64,000 nt of DNA, taken from positions 4,526,001-4,590,000 of the forward strand of contig AP024096.1 of assembly GCA_015099395.1 (NCBI GenBank), given 5' to 3'. How positions within the stretch are numbered: position 1 is the first letter of the stretch; the number at the start of each line of letters is the position of its first letter. This document shows, piece after piece, positions 1-8,856 of this stretch. Below the pieces are notes generated by a model that saw only the letters and a list, made by a program, of their open reading frames with translations, was not told where the DNA came from and searched no databases. Source of the stretch: Ktedonobacteria bacterium brp13 (GTDB lineage Bacteria > Chloroflexota > Ktedonobacteria > Ktedonobacterales > Ktedonobacteraceae). The position numbers and the translations under genes were made by a program.

Positions 1-1040
1 ATAAAGGGCAGCATCGTCAGACCATGCTCATCGGGGGCAAGTTTGGCGATCTGTGGCTCCATCTCTTGCAATGATCCCACCTTCAATGTGTTATCCAACC
101 AGGCGAGCAGATTACCACCCTCGCTCATAGCACCACCGATGACAGCACGTTGCTTATCGACAAAGTAGAGCCAGAGGCCAAGCGGTAGTGTCTCCAGTTC
201 ATCGTATGGCGTCACCACGCGCATCGCACTGGAGGTCCCCATGGTCAGCGACCAGTTCTGCTTATTGATGCAGGATGAGCCAATACAGGCCGAGGCACCA
301 TCCCCAAGCGCAGGAAACCAGGGAACGTCTTTCAGCGCAGGCCAGCGTGTGACATACTCTCCCTGCAAACCCTTGAGGCTATCATGCATATCACCGATAT
401 CTGACAGCTGCTCGCGACGTACAGACAGAACATGCATCAGCTCTTCATCCCATTGCAGCGTCTGCCGTGTGAGCATACCGGTCGCCGACGCCATCGAGAC
501 GCTACAGACCGAGTGACCAAGCACAGTGCGATGCAGATATTCGCCAAACGAGATCCACTGCCGCGCCTGCGCAAAGACTTCTGGCTGCTCTTTCTTGAGA
601 TAACGTAGCTTCGCAGGCCAATAGCTAGCATGAAAGCGTACGCCGGTACGATCGTGAACTTTCTGTTCATCCAGTTCCTGACGCAGTTCGTGGGCAGCCG
701 CAAAGGCGCGTGTATCCTCCCAGGTAATCACTGGCGTCACAGGCTTACCATTTGCATCGACACCCAGCAAGCTATGCCAGAAGGTATCGATCGCGACCGC
801 TGCAATCTCCTGCGTAAGCTTCCCGGCCTTCTTGAGCACATCATCAATCGTCTGCGCCACCAGTTTGACCAGTGTATCAGCATCTACCGATACCTGTCCG
901 GCGGACGACGTATCAAGCTTATAGGTACTCTGAGAGACCAGAGCAGGGATTGCACGCCCATTGGCATCGAAGAGCAGGGCACGTGTAGACGACGTACCAA
1001 CATCCAGCGCCAGAATATATGGCGATTTCGCATCAGACAT
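1..1040 (-). CDS. FGGY-family carbohydrate kinase (gluconokinase/xylulokinase-like), partial
   Basis: An open frame on the minus strand begins with ATG at 1040 and runs off the left edge, so the C-terminal part is missing. The N-terminus MSDAKSPYILALDVGTSSTR is the classic FGGY/ASKHA ATP-binding phosphate-1 loop. Further in are AIDTFWHS, VITWEDTRA and SLTMGTSSAMR, all typical of FGGY sugar kinases. The family phosphorylates sugars or sugar acids (gluconate, xylulose, glycerol) in the cytoplasm; the substrate cannot be read from the sequence, although the overall pattern resembles gluconokinases. A GGGAGA ribosome-binding site precedes the start. The downstream end lies outside the window. Confidence 0.85.
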   Translation of the reverse strand, partial: MSDAKSPYILALDVGTSSTRALLFDANGRAIPALVSQSTYKLDTSSAGQVSVDADTLVKLVAQTIDDVLKKAGKLTQEIAAVAIDTFWHSLLGVDANGKPVTPVITWEDTRAFAAAHELRQELDEQKVHDRTGVRFHASYWPAKLRYLKKEQPEVFAQARQWISFGEYLHRTVLGHSVCSVSMASATGMLTRQTLQWDEELMHVLSVRREQLSDIGDMHDSLKGLQGEYVTRWPALKDVPWFPALGDGASACIGSSCINKQNWSLTMGTSSAMRVVTPYDELETLPLGLWLYFVDKQRAVIGGAMSEGGNLLAWLDNTLKVGSLQEMEPQIAKLAPDEHGLTMLPF

Positions 1041-1155
1041 AAACGTATGTTCTCCCAACCTTCACAAATTAACGGAAAGGGCAAAGCGCTCACTGAAGGG
1101 GGCAAAACCCTCCCTCTCTATAGAAAGTATTTTACACCTTCCCGCTTTGGATACG

Positions 1156-1836
1156 TTACGCAAGGTTGGGTAGTTGCCAGTCGATCTCCGGCTTGCCCGA
1201 GGATCGCAATGCCGCATTGATCTTCGAGAAGGGTCGGCTACCAAAGAAGCCATTGCGTGCCGAGAGGGGTGAAGGGTGAGCAGATTCGATAATCGTATGG
1301 CGCGTCGTATCGATCAAAGCCTTCTTCTTCTGCGCATAGCCTCCCCACAACACAAAGACCACAGGTTCCTCTTTCGCATTCACGACGCGGATCACCTGAT
1401 CGGTAAAGAGCTCCCAGCCATGGTTCTTATGCGAATTGGCCTCGTGCGCCCTCACTGTCAGCACAGCATTGAGCATCAGGATACCTTGCGCCGCCCAGGG
1501 TACCAGATAGCCGTTATTGGGGATGCTACAGCCAACGTCCTCACGTAGCTCTTTAAATATGTTCATCAGCGAAGGCGGTGACTTGATACCGGGACGCACA
1601 GAGAAGCAGAGGCCGTGCGACTGATTGTGATTGTGGTAGGGGTCCTGACCCAACCAGAAGACATTGACATGTTCATAAGGGGCCAGACGTAGAGCAGTGA
1701 AGACATCCTGCTCGGGGGGAAAGACCTCGTGGCGCTCTCGCTCAGCATCCACAAACTGCGCTAACTTCTGAAAATATGGCTTCTCTATCTCGCCATTCAG
1801 GTGCTCATGCCAACTCTCTGGAATATCGATCTGCAT
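1156..1836 (-). CDS. ung: Uracil-DNA glycosylase (family 1)
   Basis: A 226-residue protein of normal family-1 UDG length. It removes uracil from DNA to start base-excision repair. The water-activating motif GQDPYH is at residues 63-68 (catalytic Asp65) and the DNA-intercalation loop HPSPLSA at about 187-193 (catalytic His187); SHGLCFSV follows the first motif as expected. The ATG at 1836 has a GAAGGA ribosome-binding site about 6 nt upstream. The gene lies upstream of the sugar kinase on the same strand, with about 115 nt between them. Confidence 0.97.
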   Translation of the reverse strand: MQIDIPESWHEHLNGEIEKPYFQKLAQFVDAERERHEVFPPEQDVFTALRLAPYEHVNVFWLGQDPYHNHNQSHGLCFSVRPGIKSPPSLMNIFKELREDVGCSIPNNGYLVPWAAQGILMLNAVLTVRAHEANSHKNHGWELFTDQVIRVVNAKEEPVVFVLWGGYAQKKKALIDTTRHTIIESAHPSPLSARNGFFGSRPFSKINAALRSSGKPEIDWQLPNLA

Positions 1837-1998
1837 ATGCTATCCTTCATTCAACATATTTTGTGCACATGCTATCACGCACTTGCACTACTATAGCATT
1901 CTAAACGCGCTCTGCAAAACTGGCAATCTTCTGCACTATTTGCGGTATTCTCGCGAACCATGGGTTCCTATACATGAAATCCCATAGATATAAGAAAA

Positions 1999-2034
1999 GA
2001 GGCGGCACTGACACATATATGTCAATGCTGCCTC
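1999..2034 (-). terminator. Rho-independent terminator after sufB
   Basis: A 15-bp stem (GAGGCGGCACTGACA paired with TGTCAATGCTGCCTC, one mismatch and one G-U) closes a 6-nt loop. On the minus strand it is followed by TTTTCTTAT. It lies about 30 nt past the sufB stop, so it is read as the sufB terminator. Confidence 0.85.
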
Positions 2035-2065
2035 TCGTTGCTTACTGGTGTAAGATCCTAAGATC

Positions 2066-3466
2066 CTAGCCCACGCTACCAGACATCTCCAACTGGATCA
2101 GGCGGTTAAGTTCGACCGCGTACTCCATGGGGAGCTCTTTGGTGATAGGCTCAATGAAACCGTTGACGATCAGTGAATAGGCTTCAGACTCGTCTAGTCC
2201 ACGGCTCATCAGGTAGAAGAGCTGATCCTCACCGACCTTCGAGACGGTTGCTTCGTGACCGATCTCAGTCTGGTTCTCTTCGACGCGGATCGTTGGATAC
2301 GTATCGGTGCGTGCATTCTCATCCAGCAGCAGAGCGTCACAACGGACGTTCGACTTGGTGTGGTGAGCACCTGGATTAATACGTACGAGGCCGCGATACG
2401 AGGCGCGACCAGTGCCTTTAGAGACCGACTTCGACAGGATCTGCGAAGTTGTATGTGGTGCGAGATGGGTAATCTTCGCGCCTGCATCCTGATGCATACC
2501 GTCGTTGGCAAAAGCAACTGACAGGACATCACCACGAGCACCTGGCTCCATCAACAGCACGGCCGGATATTTCATCGTAACCTTAGAACCGAGGTTACCA
2601 TCAACCCACTCCATGGTGGCGTCGCGATAGGCGGCTGCACGCTTGGTGACCAGGTTGTAGACGTTCTTCGACCAGTTCTGGATGGTAGTGTAACGAACAC
2701 GCGCACCTTCCATAACCTTCAGCTCAACGACGGCACTATGCAGGCTGTCTTCGGTGTAGCTTGGTGCGGTACAACCCTCAACATAGTGGACGTATGATCC
2801 TGGCTCAGCGATGATCAGTGTGCGTTCAAACTGACCCATGTTACGAGCATTGATACGGAAGTATGCCTGCAAAGGAATCTCAACGCGTACATTACGTGGG
2901 ACGTAGACGAAGCTACCACCACTCCAGACGGCGCTGTTCAACGAGGCAAACTTGTTATCAGAGGGCGGAATAATGCTGCCAAAGTGCTCACGTACCAGAT
3001 CAGGATACTCACGGAGAGCGGTATCCATATCGGTGAAGATAACACCCAGCTTCTCAAGGTCCTCACGCACCTTATGATAGACCGCTTCACTCTCGTACTG
3101 TGCGGTCACGCCTGCCAGGTACTTACGCTCAGCCTGAGGAATACCGAGGCGATCGAAGGTATCTTTAATCTCGGAGGGGATATCTTCCCAGGTCTTACCT
3201 TGCTCCGGAACTGGCTTGATATAGTAGTAGATATCATCGAAGTCGATATGTGACAGATCGGCACCCCATGTGGGCATTGGGCGTTTCTCAAAGAGATCAA
3301 GGCTCTTGAGACGAAACTGCCGCATCCAACTGGGCTCGCCCTTCATCTCGGATATCTGCTCAACGACCTTTTTGGTCAGTCCCTTCTGGGATTTAAATGC
3401 GTAGTTCTCAGGAACCGAGAAGCCAGCGCTATAGTTTCCCTGCTCCAATTCAAATGCCTGACTCAT
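2066..3466 (-). CDS. sufB: Fe-S cluster assembly protein SufB
   Basis: A 466-residue protein, full length for SufB. SufB is the scaffold subunit of the SufBCD complex that builds Fe-S clusters in the cytoplasm. Recognisable segments include the conserved N-terminal stretch (SEMKGEPSWMRQFRLKSL), the central beta-helix with VHYVEGCTAPSYTEDSLH, and the C-terminal YSLIVNGFIEPITKELPMEY block. The ATG at 3466 has GGAG 7 nt upstream. No sufC or sufD lies on either side: upstream are a 350-nt gap and a divergent tRNA gene, downstream the terminator at 1999-2034. The gene is therefore monocistronic here and its partners must be elsewhere. Confidence 0.97.
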   Translation of the reverse strand: MSQAFELEQGNYSAGFSVPENYAFKSQKGLTKKVVEQISEMKGEPSWMRQFRLKSLDLFEKRPMPTWGADLSHIDFDDIYYYIKPVPEQGKTWEDIPSEIKDTFDRLGIPQAERKYLAGVTAQYESEAVYHKVREDLEKLGVIFTDMDTALREYPDLVREHFGSIIPPSDNKFASLNSAVWSGGSFVYVPRNVRVEIPLQAYFRINARNMGQFERTLIIAEPGSYVHYVEGCTAPSYTEDSLHSAVVELKVMEGARVRYTTIQNWSKNVYNLVTKRAAAYRDATMEWVDGNLGSKVTMKYPAVLLMEPGARGDVLSVAFANDGMHQDAGAKITHLAPHTTSQILSKSVSKGTGRASYRGLVRINPGAHHTKSNVRCDALLLDENARTDTYPTIRVEENQTEIGHEATVSKVGEDQLFYLMSRGLDESEAYSLIVNGFIEPITKELPMEYAVELNRLIQLEMSGSVG

Positions 3467-3816
3467 ACTTTAACTCCAATTGCTGGTTGATTCTATTTGT
3501 CTGCATTCATTAACAGTAAAAAAGACGAAGCATGCTATAGTGATGAGCTTTTCGCCTCTTTCTGGTGTCGTCGTATGTGCTTGCTTAATCCTGACTTGCG
3601 TACTCGGATTTAATCGTATTATAAGTGTTTTTCCCTGCCTTGTCAAGAACAGAGCACGCACCATTACTTTACTTCGACTCTCCAGGCCACCGCGTAGAGA
3701 CCACAACGAAGCTCAACTGAGCTCAGCGTTGTTTTTACTTGACAGGCGATAGGGTTCCTTGCTATTATGTGGGCGGTAAAGGGTATTTTCTGACAGCCCT
3801 TAGACCAAATCCAGTT

Positions 3817-3889
3817 GCGCCCATAGCTCAGGGGATAGAGCAATGGTCTTCTAAACCATGTGTCGCAGGTTCAAATCCTGCTGGGCGCA
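3817..3889 (+). tRNA. tRNA-Arg (anticodon TCT)
   Basis: A 73-nt cloverleaf. The acceptor stem is GCGCCCA/TGGGCGC with discriminator A, the D arm is TAGCTCAGGGGATAGAGCA, the anticodon stem is ATGGT/ACCAT around loop CTTCTAA, and the T arm is GCAGG-TTCAAAT-CCTGC. CCA is not encoded. It is followed by a run of seven T at 3897-3903 that may end transcription. The left border of the island described separately begins immediately after this T run. Confidence 0.97.
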
Positions 3890-3903
3890 CTTCCTCTTTT
3901 TTT

Positions 3904-3945
3904 CTAGGACCGCATTTTTCTCTGGGGCAGCCGCTCAAGCATTGA
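3904..3945 (-). pseudogene. Transposase 3'-end relic (left island border)
   Basis: On the minus strand this encodes LERLPQRKMRS and a TAG stop, matching the C-terminus EEQLSQRKMRP of the transposase at 5083-6582. A 23-nt core at 3904-3926 is identical (as inverted repeat) to 10048-10070 and differs by one base from 6560-6582. It lies directly downstream of the first marR copy, as the relic at 10023-10070 lies downstream of the second copy. It marks the left edge of the island, 14 nt after the tRNA. Confidence 0.75.
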
Positions 3946-3956
3946 GCACAGCAGCG

Positions 3957-4424
3957 CTACCATGTTGGGCGAAATTTCTGTGGCAAGATCCCGCCATTAG
4001 CTACGGTGATCAGTTGGCCCAAGTCGATCTTTAACTCTTCCATGCGCTTTGCGCCAACGATGGTCGCCCACTGTCCTTCCAAATGGGACAGGATCACCTC
4101 AGTCTCCCGAATGCAGCTCCAGCCGCGCTGCGTGAGGGTTACGATCTTTCCACGCCGGTCGGTCGGATGTGGTTGGCGCACGACGTAGCCACGCTGTTCA
4201 AGATAATCCACCATTTCGCTCGCCGCTTGTTTCGTGATGTCTAAAAATTCGGCAAGCTCGTTGCCAGTTGCACCATCTAGTGCAAGACGGTGGAAAGCGA
4301 AACCATGTGCGGGACGGACATCGTTATAGCCACGCTCGGCAAGGTGCTTGTGCAAGATGTCTATCATCGTGCGAGAACCGAGCAGAAGCAGGAGCGTCAG
4401 CTCGTAACTGGGTGTGGGTTCCAT
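3957..4424 (-). CDS. MarR-family transcriptional regulator, copy 1
   Basis: A 155-residue winged-helix protein. The recognition region is GNELAEFLDITKQAASEMVDYLEQRGYV, followed by the wing (HPTDRRGKIVTLTQRGW), as in MarR regulators, which act as dimers and often sense small aromatic or oxidising ligands. An ATG at 4460 is also in frame, but a strong GGGAGGGG ribosome-binding site lies inside that extension and points to the ATG at 4424. The paralogue at 9517-9984 aligns from this same start and is highly similar throughout. The gene diverges from a SnoaL-like gene across two palindromic sites, so autoregulation is likely. Confidence 0.92.
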   Translation of the reverse strand: MEPTPSYELTLLLLLGSRTMIDILHKHLAERGYNDVRPAHGFAFHRLALDGATGNELAEFLDITKQAASEMVDYLEQRGYVVRQPHPTDRRGKIVTLTQRGWSCIRETEVILSHLEGQWATIVGAKRMEELKIDLGQLITVANGGILPQKFRPTW

Positions 4425-4449
4425 TCTCTTTTTCCCCTCCCTATGATAA

Positions 4450-4476
4450 AAGATAGTCAAACAACTTGACTATCTT
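4450..4476. promoter_or_regulatory. MarR operator site 1a
   Basis: A perfect palindrome: AAGATAGTCAA, spacer ACAAC, then TTGACTATCTT. Its core TAGTCAA-N5-TTGACTA recurs at 4503-4521, 9424-9442 and 9472-9490, always between a marR copy and its divergent SnoaL-like gene. The right half contains TTGACT, which with TATGCT 18 nt on could form the promoter of the SnoaL-like gene. Confidence 0.75.
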
Positions 4477-4502
4477 CCAAGGCATGCTGTATGCTGTCTG
4501 AG

Positions 4503-4521
4503 TAGTCAGGCTGTTTGACTA
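4503..4521. promoter_or_regulatory. MarR operator site 1b
   Basis: TAGTCAG-GCTGT-TTGACTA, one mismatch from the perfect operator core. It is the second site in the marR copy 1/SnoaL copy 1 divergent region. Confidence 0.65.
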
Positions 4522-4579
4522 TTATACTGCGGTTTCTCTTCGACGGGAACCTTTCTACTTGCTCCTACAGGAGGCTATG

Positions 4580-4984
4580 ATGTCTAACAACGCAAATAAG
4601 GATGTGATTACACGGTTTATCACGGAGATCTGGAATGGAAACTACCTCGATGCACTCGATGCCTTCCTTGATCCCGCTTACTACGACTATACCTATGAGC
4701 CACGCAACCGCGAGGGGCTGGAACGCGCCTTGCTGCTCATGCAGAGCGCGTTTCCTGGTCACGAAACGATGATTGAAGAGATCGTTGAGGAAGGCGATAC
4801 AGTGGCAGTTTGTTTGACATTACGTGGGACCCATGCCGGACCATTTCGCGGCTTGCCCGCGTCCGGCAAACTGTTTGCCATCGGCGGCTACCGCTTCTAC
4901 AAGGTCAGCGACGGCAAGATCACCTCACATCGGGGATTAATTGACCTCCCAAGCTTGCTCCAGCAAATTGGCGCAAACAACTAA
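4580..4984 (+). CDS. SnoaL-like/NTF2-fold polyketide cyclase-type protein, copy 1
   Basis: A 134-residue protein with the SnoaL/ester-cyclase pattern: N-terminal helix KDVITRFITEIWNG, DAFLDPAYYDYTYEP, a central VEEGDTVAVCLTLRGTHAGPFRGLPASGK and C-terminal KITSHRGLIDLPSLLQQIG. The family comprises small alpha+beta-barrel proteins that include cyclases and many of unknown function; the substrate is unknown here. AGGAGG at 4569-4574 places the start at ATG 4580 (a second ATG at 4577 is only 2 nt from it). It is divergent from marR copy 1 and probably its target. A truncated copy lies at 9151-9366. Confidence 0.85.
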   Translation: MSNNANKDVITRFITEIWNGNYLDALDAFLDPAYYDYTYEPRNREGLERALLLMQSAFPGHETMIEEIVEEGDTVAVCLTLRGTHAGPFRGLPASGKLFAIGGYRFYKVSDGKITSHRGLIDLPSLLQQIGANN

Positions 4985-5082
4985 TGTGTCTCCACATCTG
5001 CATCTCACGAACTGAAGAGTTTCTTGCTTCTCCGCGTCTGTTGGCCTCTCAACTCCCCTGGAAACAGAAAGAAGATAGCATC

Positions 5083-6582
5083 ATGGCAAGACCTCTTCAT
5101 GCTTCAAGTAAGCTTGTCCTCCAGACCTTTGAACCTCTCTCAGCCACATGCCTGGCCTGCGGCAATGCTGCTCATATCGCCTATCATACCCAACGGACGG
5201 TTACCACTCTGACAGGACGACATCACCTGCATTTGGCAGTACGTCGATGTAACTCTCCTGAATGTCCACGTTATCATCGCCCTTATCGACCAGAGGCAGA
5301 GGGAACATGGGCATTACCACATGGGGAATACGGATTGGACGTGATTGCGCTAATTGGGGTCTTGCGCTACCAACGGCATCAGAGCCTGACAGAAATCCAT
5401 CACCACCTGCACGAGCGAGGACTCTCGATTGGCGAACGAACCGTTCTGAATCTCCTTGCTCGCTATGAAGAACTCGTGACCATTCACATGACCGATCGAG
5501 AAAGGTTGCAATCACTCGTTCAGAAGCAGGGATCTCTCATTCTCGCGCTGGATAGATTGCGTCCAGATATTGGCAAGGAAGTGCAAGAGACACTCGCTGT
5601 TCCCATTCGGGGGGTCATTTAGGATGGACAGCGTTCCATTCGCAACGCTGTCGCTACCGCGTTTCCAGAGATTCCTCATCAGTTGTGTCACTTTCATTAT
5701 CTCCGCGAAGCAGCGAAACCACTCTATGAGGCAGATCGCCACGCGAAGAAAGAATTGAAAAAGCAGGTACGTGGCGTTCGTCCAATTGAGCGGGAAGCTG
5801 AGCAACATGATGATGAGGAGGCGATGATCACACGGAAATATTGCCTTGCGGTCCGAAGTGCTTTGACTGATGATGGGTGTCCTCCCCTTTCTGCTCCCGG
5901 CCTCAAACTGTATGAGCGACTCTCCCTGATTGTGGCCTCCCTGGAACGCGTCGCGGAAATTGAAGCTTTGCCTCCCCCACTCGACAAACTGTATCGGCTG
6001 CTCACAAAAGGAGTAGCAGCGACAGAGCCATTGTGGTCTGATGTCCAGGCAGGCTACGGTTGGGTGCATCGAGCCGCACATATCTTGGCAAACGTGGAGC
6101 ATCTCTCCTCAAAGGAGGTGCAACGACAGTATGAGGAATTGCTGGAGGAGATGCAACACTGTGTCTCCTTGACTACCCCCCTTCAGCAGATGATTGCCAC
6201 CTTTCTCAAAGTGACAGCGAGCTATCAGCCTGGACTGTTTCACTGTTATGACGTGACTGATCTTCCACGCACCAACAATGATCTTGAACATGTTTTTGGC
6301 TCTGCACGCTATCATGAACGGCGTGCAACTGGCAGGAAACAAGCCTCTCCTGGTCTGGTCGTACGCGATTCGGTACGTCTCGTTGCAGCAATTGCTACCC
6401 AAAACTACCACTTCAGTGGCCCTGATCTTGCCCCACGCGATCTGACGCGGTGGCAAACGCTCAGAAAACAGATCAACTATCGCCATGAAGCTCGGCGGGA
6501 ACACGTTCGTTTTCGGAAAGAACCTGAACACTATTTACGTGCTTTGGAGGAGCAGTTATCCCAGAGAAAAATGCGGCCCTAG
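5083..6582 (+). pseudogene. DDE-type transposase, interrupted by an amber codon
   Basis: Two open segments in one frame, about 500 codons in total, are split by TAG at 5620-5622. The N-terminal part has a zinc-finger-like CLACGNAAH...CNSPECPRYH and a helix-turn-helix (RGLSIGERTVLNLLARY). Candidate catalytic residues are the D of LALDRLRPD, the D of DGQRSIR directly after the amber codon, and the E of RTNNDLEHVFG. From memory of related transposases, about 40 residues are missing between LRPDIGKEV and ALPVPI-type sequence, so an internal deletion is also likely. The IS family is uncertain and no terminal inverted repeats could be defined. The 3' end is repeated at 3904-3945 and 10023-10070. 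Confidence 0.8.
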
Positions 6583-6751
6583 TTTTTTCAGGATGATCCT
6601 CTTCATCTTTCAGGGGATATCACGAAGAGAACCAGGCCAACACTGTCAGCATCGCACTTATAGGCCACATACCTGGTGCGAGCTACGGCCCAGGTTCTAG
6701 GCAACGCGCTCCGCGTTCTGGGCTTTGTGCCGCTGGAAGAGATTTAACGCG

Positions 6752-6796
6752 CACGACCCTCGATCTGGAAAATAAACTTCCAGATCGAGGGTCGTG
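6752..6796. terminator. Perfect 19-bp hairpin downstream of the LLM oxidoreductase
   Basis: Arms 6752-6770 and 6778-6796 are perfectly complementary over 19 bp with a 7-nt loop (AATAAAC). It lies 20 nt past the stop of the minus-strand oxidoreductase gene and between it and the transposase. There is no T-tract on either strand, so it may act as an RNA-stabilising 3' hairpin rather than a classical terminator. The rest of 6583-6751 holds the flank of the transposase gene and no visible gene. Confidence 0.6.
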
Positions 6797-6815
6797 GACA
6801 CCACTCACTCTCTGT

Positions 6816-7673
6816 TTACTCAAATTCGGCCTTCAATGGCTGAACGATCTCTTCGTCCATACTATGGACTACATTCTCCAGGTAAGGCGGGCGCAAATTC
6901 AGAATGATGTGTGTCGCGCCCGCCTCAATATACGTGCGAATCTCATCGCGAGCCGCCGCCATATTGTCCGGATTGACCAGAATCTGGATGGAACGCTCGA
7001 TAGTTCCGGGATCGCGCCCGACGGCGGCGCAATGCTCGTCCAGGGTCGCGCATTTCTGGCGGAACAGCTCAACGCCGCCTCCGACAAAGTTCCAGATATC
7101 CGCGTACTGAGCCACTATGCGCAAAGTCAATTTCTCGCCGCTACCACCGATAACAAATGGCGGATAGGGTTTCTGAATCGGCTTCGGCTCACAATAGGCA
7201 TCTTTAATCTGGTAATACTTTCCCTCAAAAGTGGGCGCGGTCTCGGTCCACATGCGTTTGATGACCTCGCATGCCTCGCCAAACCTGCGGATACGCTCAC
7301 CAGGCTTATACAGTTCAATGCCATAGGCAGTGTGCTCAGTCTCATTCCAGCCCGCGCCAATGCCAAAATCCAGGCGGCCATTAGAAATAACATCGACCGT
7401 GGCGCCAATGTTGGCCAGCACCGCCGGATGCCGATAGGTATTGCCAGTCACCATTAAACCCATGCGCAAACGCGTGGTCTGCGCGGCAAAGGCGCTCAAC
7501 AAGGACCAGCCCTCAAAACAGGGCTCGGTGGTGTCACCGTTAATCGGCATAAAATGGTCAAAAAGCCAGGCATGCTCAATCGATGGAACTGTATCAGCTT
7601 CCAGCCAGACACGCTGCAGATCTTGATAGGTTGTGCTCTGGGGAGCTGTCTTTATCCCAAACCTAAGCTTCAC
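6816..7673 (-). CDS. LLM-class F420-dependent oxidoreductase (luciferase-like)
   Basis: A 285-residue protein with the bacterial-luciferase-like barrel: LRFGIKTAPQ at the N-terminus, AWLFDHFMP, RLRMGLMVTGNTYRHPAVLANIGATVDVISNGRLDFGIGAGWNE, and PPFVIGGSGEKL. These match the F420-dependent LLM class found in actinobacteria and Chloroflexota, which oxidise or reduce small molecules using F420 or FMN; the substrate is unknown. AGAGGA followed 6 nt later by GTG at 7673 is the best start; upstream in-frame ATGs at 7718 and 7688 lack a ribosome-binding site. It sits inside the tRNA-proximal island, with a perfect hairpin at its 3' side. Confidence 0.9.
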   Translation of the reverse strand: MKLRFGIKTAPQSTTYQDLQRVWLEADTVPSIEHAWLFDHFMPINGDTTEPCFEGWSLLSAFAAQTTRLRMGLMVTGNTYRHPAVLANIGATVDVISNGRLDFGIGAGWNETEHTAYGIELYKPGERIRRFGEACEVIKRMWTETAPTFEGKYYQIKDAYCEPKPIQKPYPPFVIGGSGEKLTLRIVAQYADIWNFVGGGVELFRQKCATLDEHCAAVGRDPGTIERSIQILVNPDNMAAARDEIRTYIEAGATHIILNLRPPYLENVVHSMDEEIVQPLKAEFE

Positions 7674-7801
7674 GTTCTTTCCTCTCATATGTAGATGCCA
7701 GAAACAAACCTCTGACAACTCTTCATTACTATCATATTTACAAGAATTAATACATTAATCGCGGTCCTGGGAGACCGCTACTAGTATTACAACGAGACTT
7801 T

Positions 7802-7969
7802 TTACCAACGTAGCCCTTGCAACTGGGCAAGAAGGCGCTTGCGATGGGAGCAATAAGCAGCGTAGTTGTGGCGTTGCTGGTAAGCGATCAACGCCAGGGT
7901 TTCAGGCAAGGCCAACACGGGTTGGGGCAAGGCAACTCGCAAGAGCAATGAGTAGTGACCCTCAGCCTC
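7802..7969 (-). pseudogene. C-terminal fragment of a second transposase
   Basis: The minus strand reads in one frame as CEAEGHYSLLLRVALPQPVL, then LALPETLALIAYQQRHNYAA, then YCSHRKRLLAQLQGLRW and TAA at 7802-7804. The end resembles C-termini of IS701/IS4-like DDE transposases (an IAYxQRRNYxAYxSHRR pattern, from memory). A TGA lies just upstream and the SDR stop codon is 3 nt away, so only the tail of the gene remains. It records an old insertion next to the SDR gene. Family assignment is tentative. Confidence 0.55.
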
Positions 7970-7972
7970 ACA

Positions 7973-8812
7973 TCAGTTGTTGAAGTAGTGCTGTTCGAGG
8001 TCCGGGATCAGCGCGAGGTGCACAGGTCGCCATCCCAAGAGTTCCTGGGTCCGTGCACTCGACTTCGGAACGTCGAGCGCCGCCACGGCGCCGAGAAAAG
8101 AGCCGAAGTGGGCGTCTGCCTCTTCACGGGAAATGCTGACCACCGGCAGGTTCAGGTGGCGACCGATGACGTCAGCGATGTCGCGGAATGGCACCCCCTC
8201 GTCGCCGACCCCGTCAAGCCGTGACCCCGCCGGGGCGACTTCCAGTGCCAGGCGGAACAGGCGCGCCGCATCAAGGCGATGGACGGCCATCCAGCGGTTG
8301 GACCCGTCGCCGATGTAGGCAGAGACGCCCTTCGTACGGGCGATGTTGATCAGGCTCGGCACTAAGCCGCCCTTGTCGCTCTCGCTGTGCACGGACAGTG
8401 GGAGAGTGACGACCGATGAGCGCACCCCACGCTCAGCCAGTGCGATCACCACGTTATCCGATGCCTCCCCGTTTATGTGAGCGGTGGTCACGAACGGCTT
8501 GCCGGAGCCCTCGAGCGCCGCCCCCATCGTCTCGACGGCGCGCAGATCAGTTGTAAGCGTGGCTGCGAAGTCCGAGAAGTCGGGCGTAAACGCAAACGCC
8601 AGGTGAATGACGCCGTCGGCAGCGGCGGCACCGCGGTGAAGGCTGTCGAGGTCGTCAAGGGCACCGCGGTGCACCTCGGCCCCAGCTTCCTTCAGGACCG
8701 CGGCACCATGGTCTGAACGGGTCAAGCCGACGACCGTATGACCGGCACCAATGAGTTCGCGGACAACGGCGGAACCGATGTAGCCTGTTGCTCCTGTGAC
8801 GAAAACACGCAT
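7973..8812 (-). CDS. NAD(P)-dependent epimerase/dehydratase-like SDR
   Basis: A 279-residue protein starting MRVFVTGATGYIGSAVVREL, the TGxxGxxG dinucleotide-binding motif of extended/atypical SDRs. IHLAFAF and the C-terminal TQELLGWRPVH are typical of the NAD-dependent epimerase/dehydratase group. The usual YxxxK catalytic pair is not evident, as in atypical SDRs, so the reaction is unknown. The ATG at 8812 has AGGAG about 10 nt upstream. Base composition is clearly more GC-rich than the neighbours and resembles actinobacterial genes, suggesting transfer. Its promoter is embedded in nested palindromes (8857-8902), but no regulator gene is adjacent. Confidence 0.88.
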   Translation of the reverse strand: MRVFVTGATGYIGSAVVRELIGAGHTVVGLTRSDHGAAVLKEAGAEVHRGALDDLDSLHRGAAAADGVIHLAFAFTPDFSDFAATLTTDLRAVETMGAALEGSGKPFVTTAHINGEASDNVVIALAERGVRSSVVTLPLSVHSESDKGGLVPSLINIARTKGVSAYIGDGSNRWMAVHRLDAARLFRLALEVAPAGSRLDGVGDEGVPFRDIADVIGRHLNLPVVSISREEADAHFGSFLGAVAALDVPKSSARTQELLGWRPVHLALIPDLEQHYFNN

Positions 8813-8856
8813 AAGAAAATTCTCCTTCCACTGGTAAGATCAAACGTGAGTGTGAT

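Noticed and set aside
630..1220. A 196-codon plus-strand open frame
   Set aside because: It lies opposite the sugar kinase and glycosylase genes; its translation has no domain-like pattern and no ribosome-binding site.
5083..6582. Programmed stop-codon readthrough (selenocysteine or pyrrolysine) in the transposase
   Set aside because: TAG, no SECIS-type hairpin was recognised, and an upstream internal deletion points to a decayed gene.
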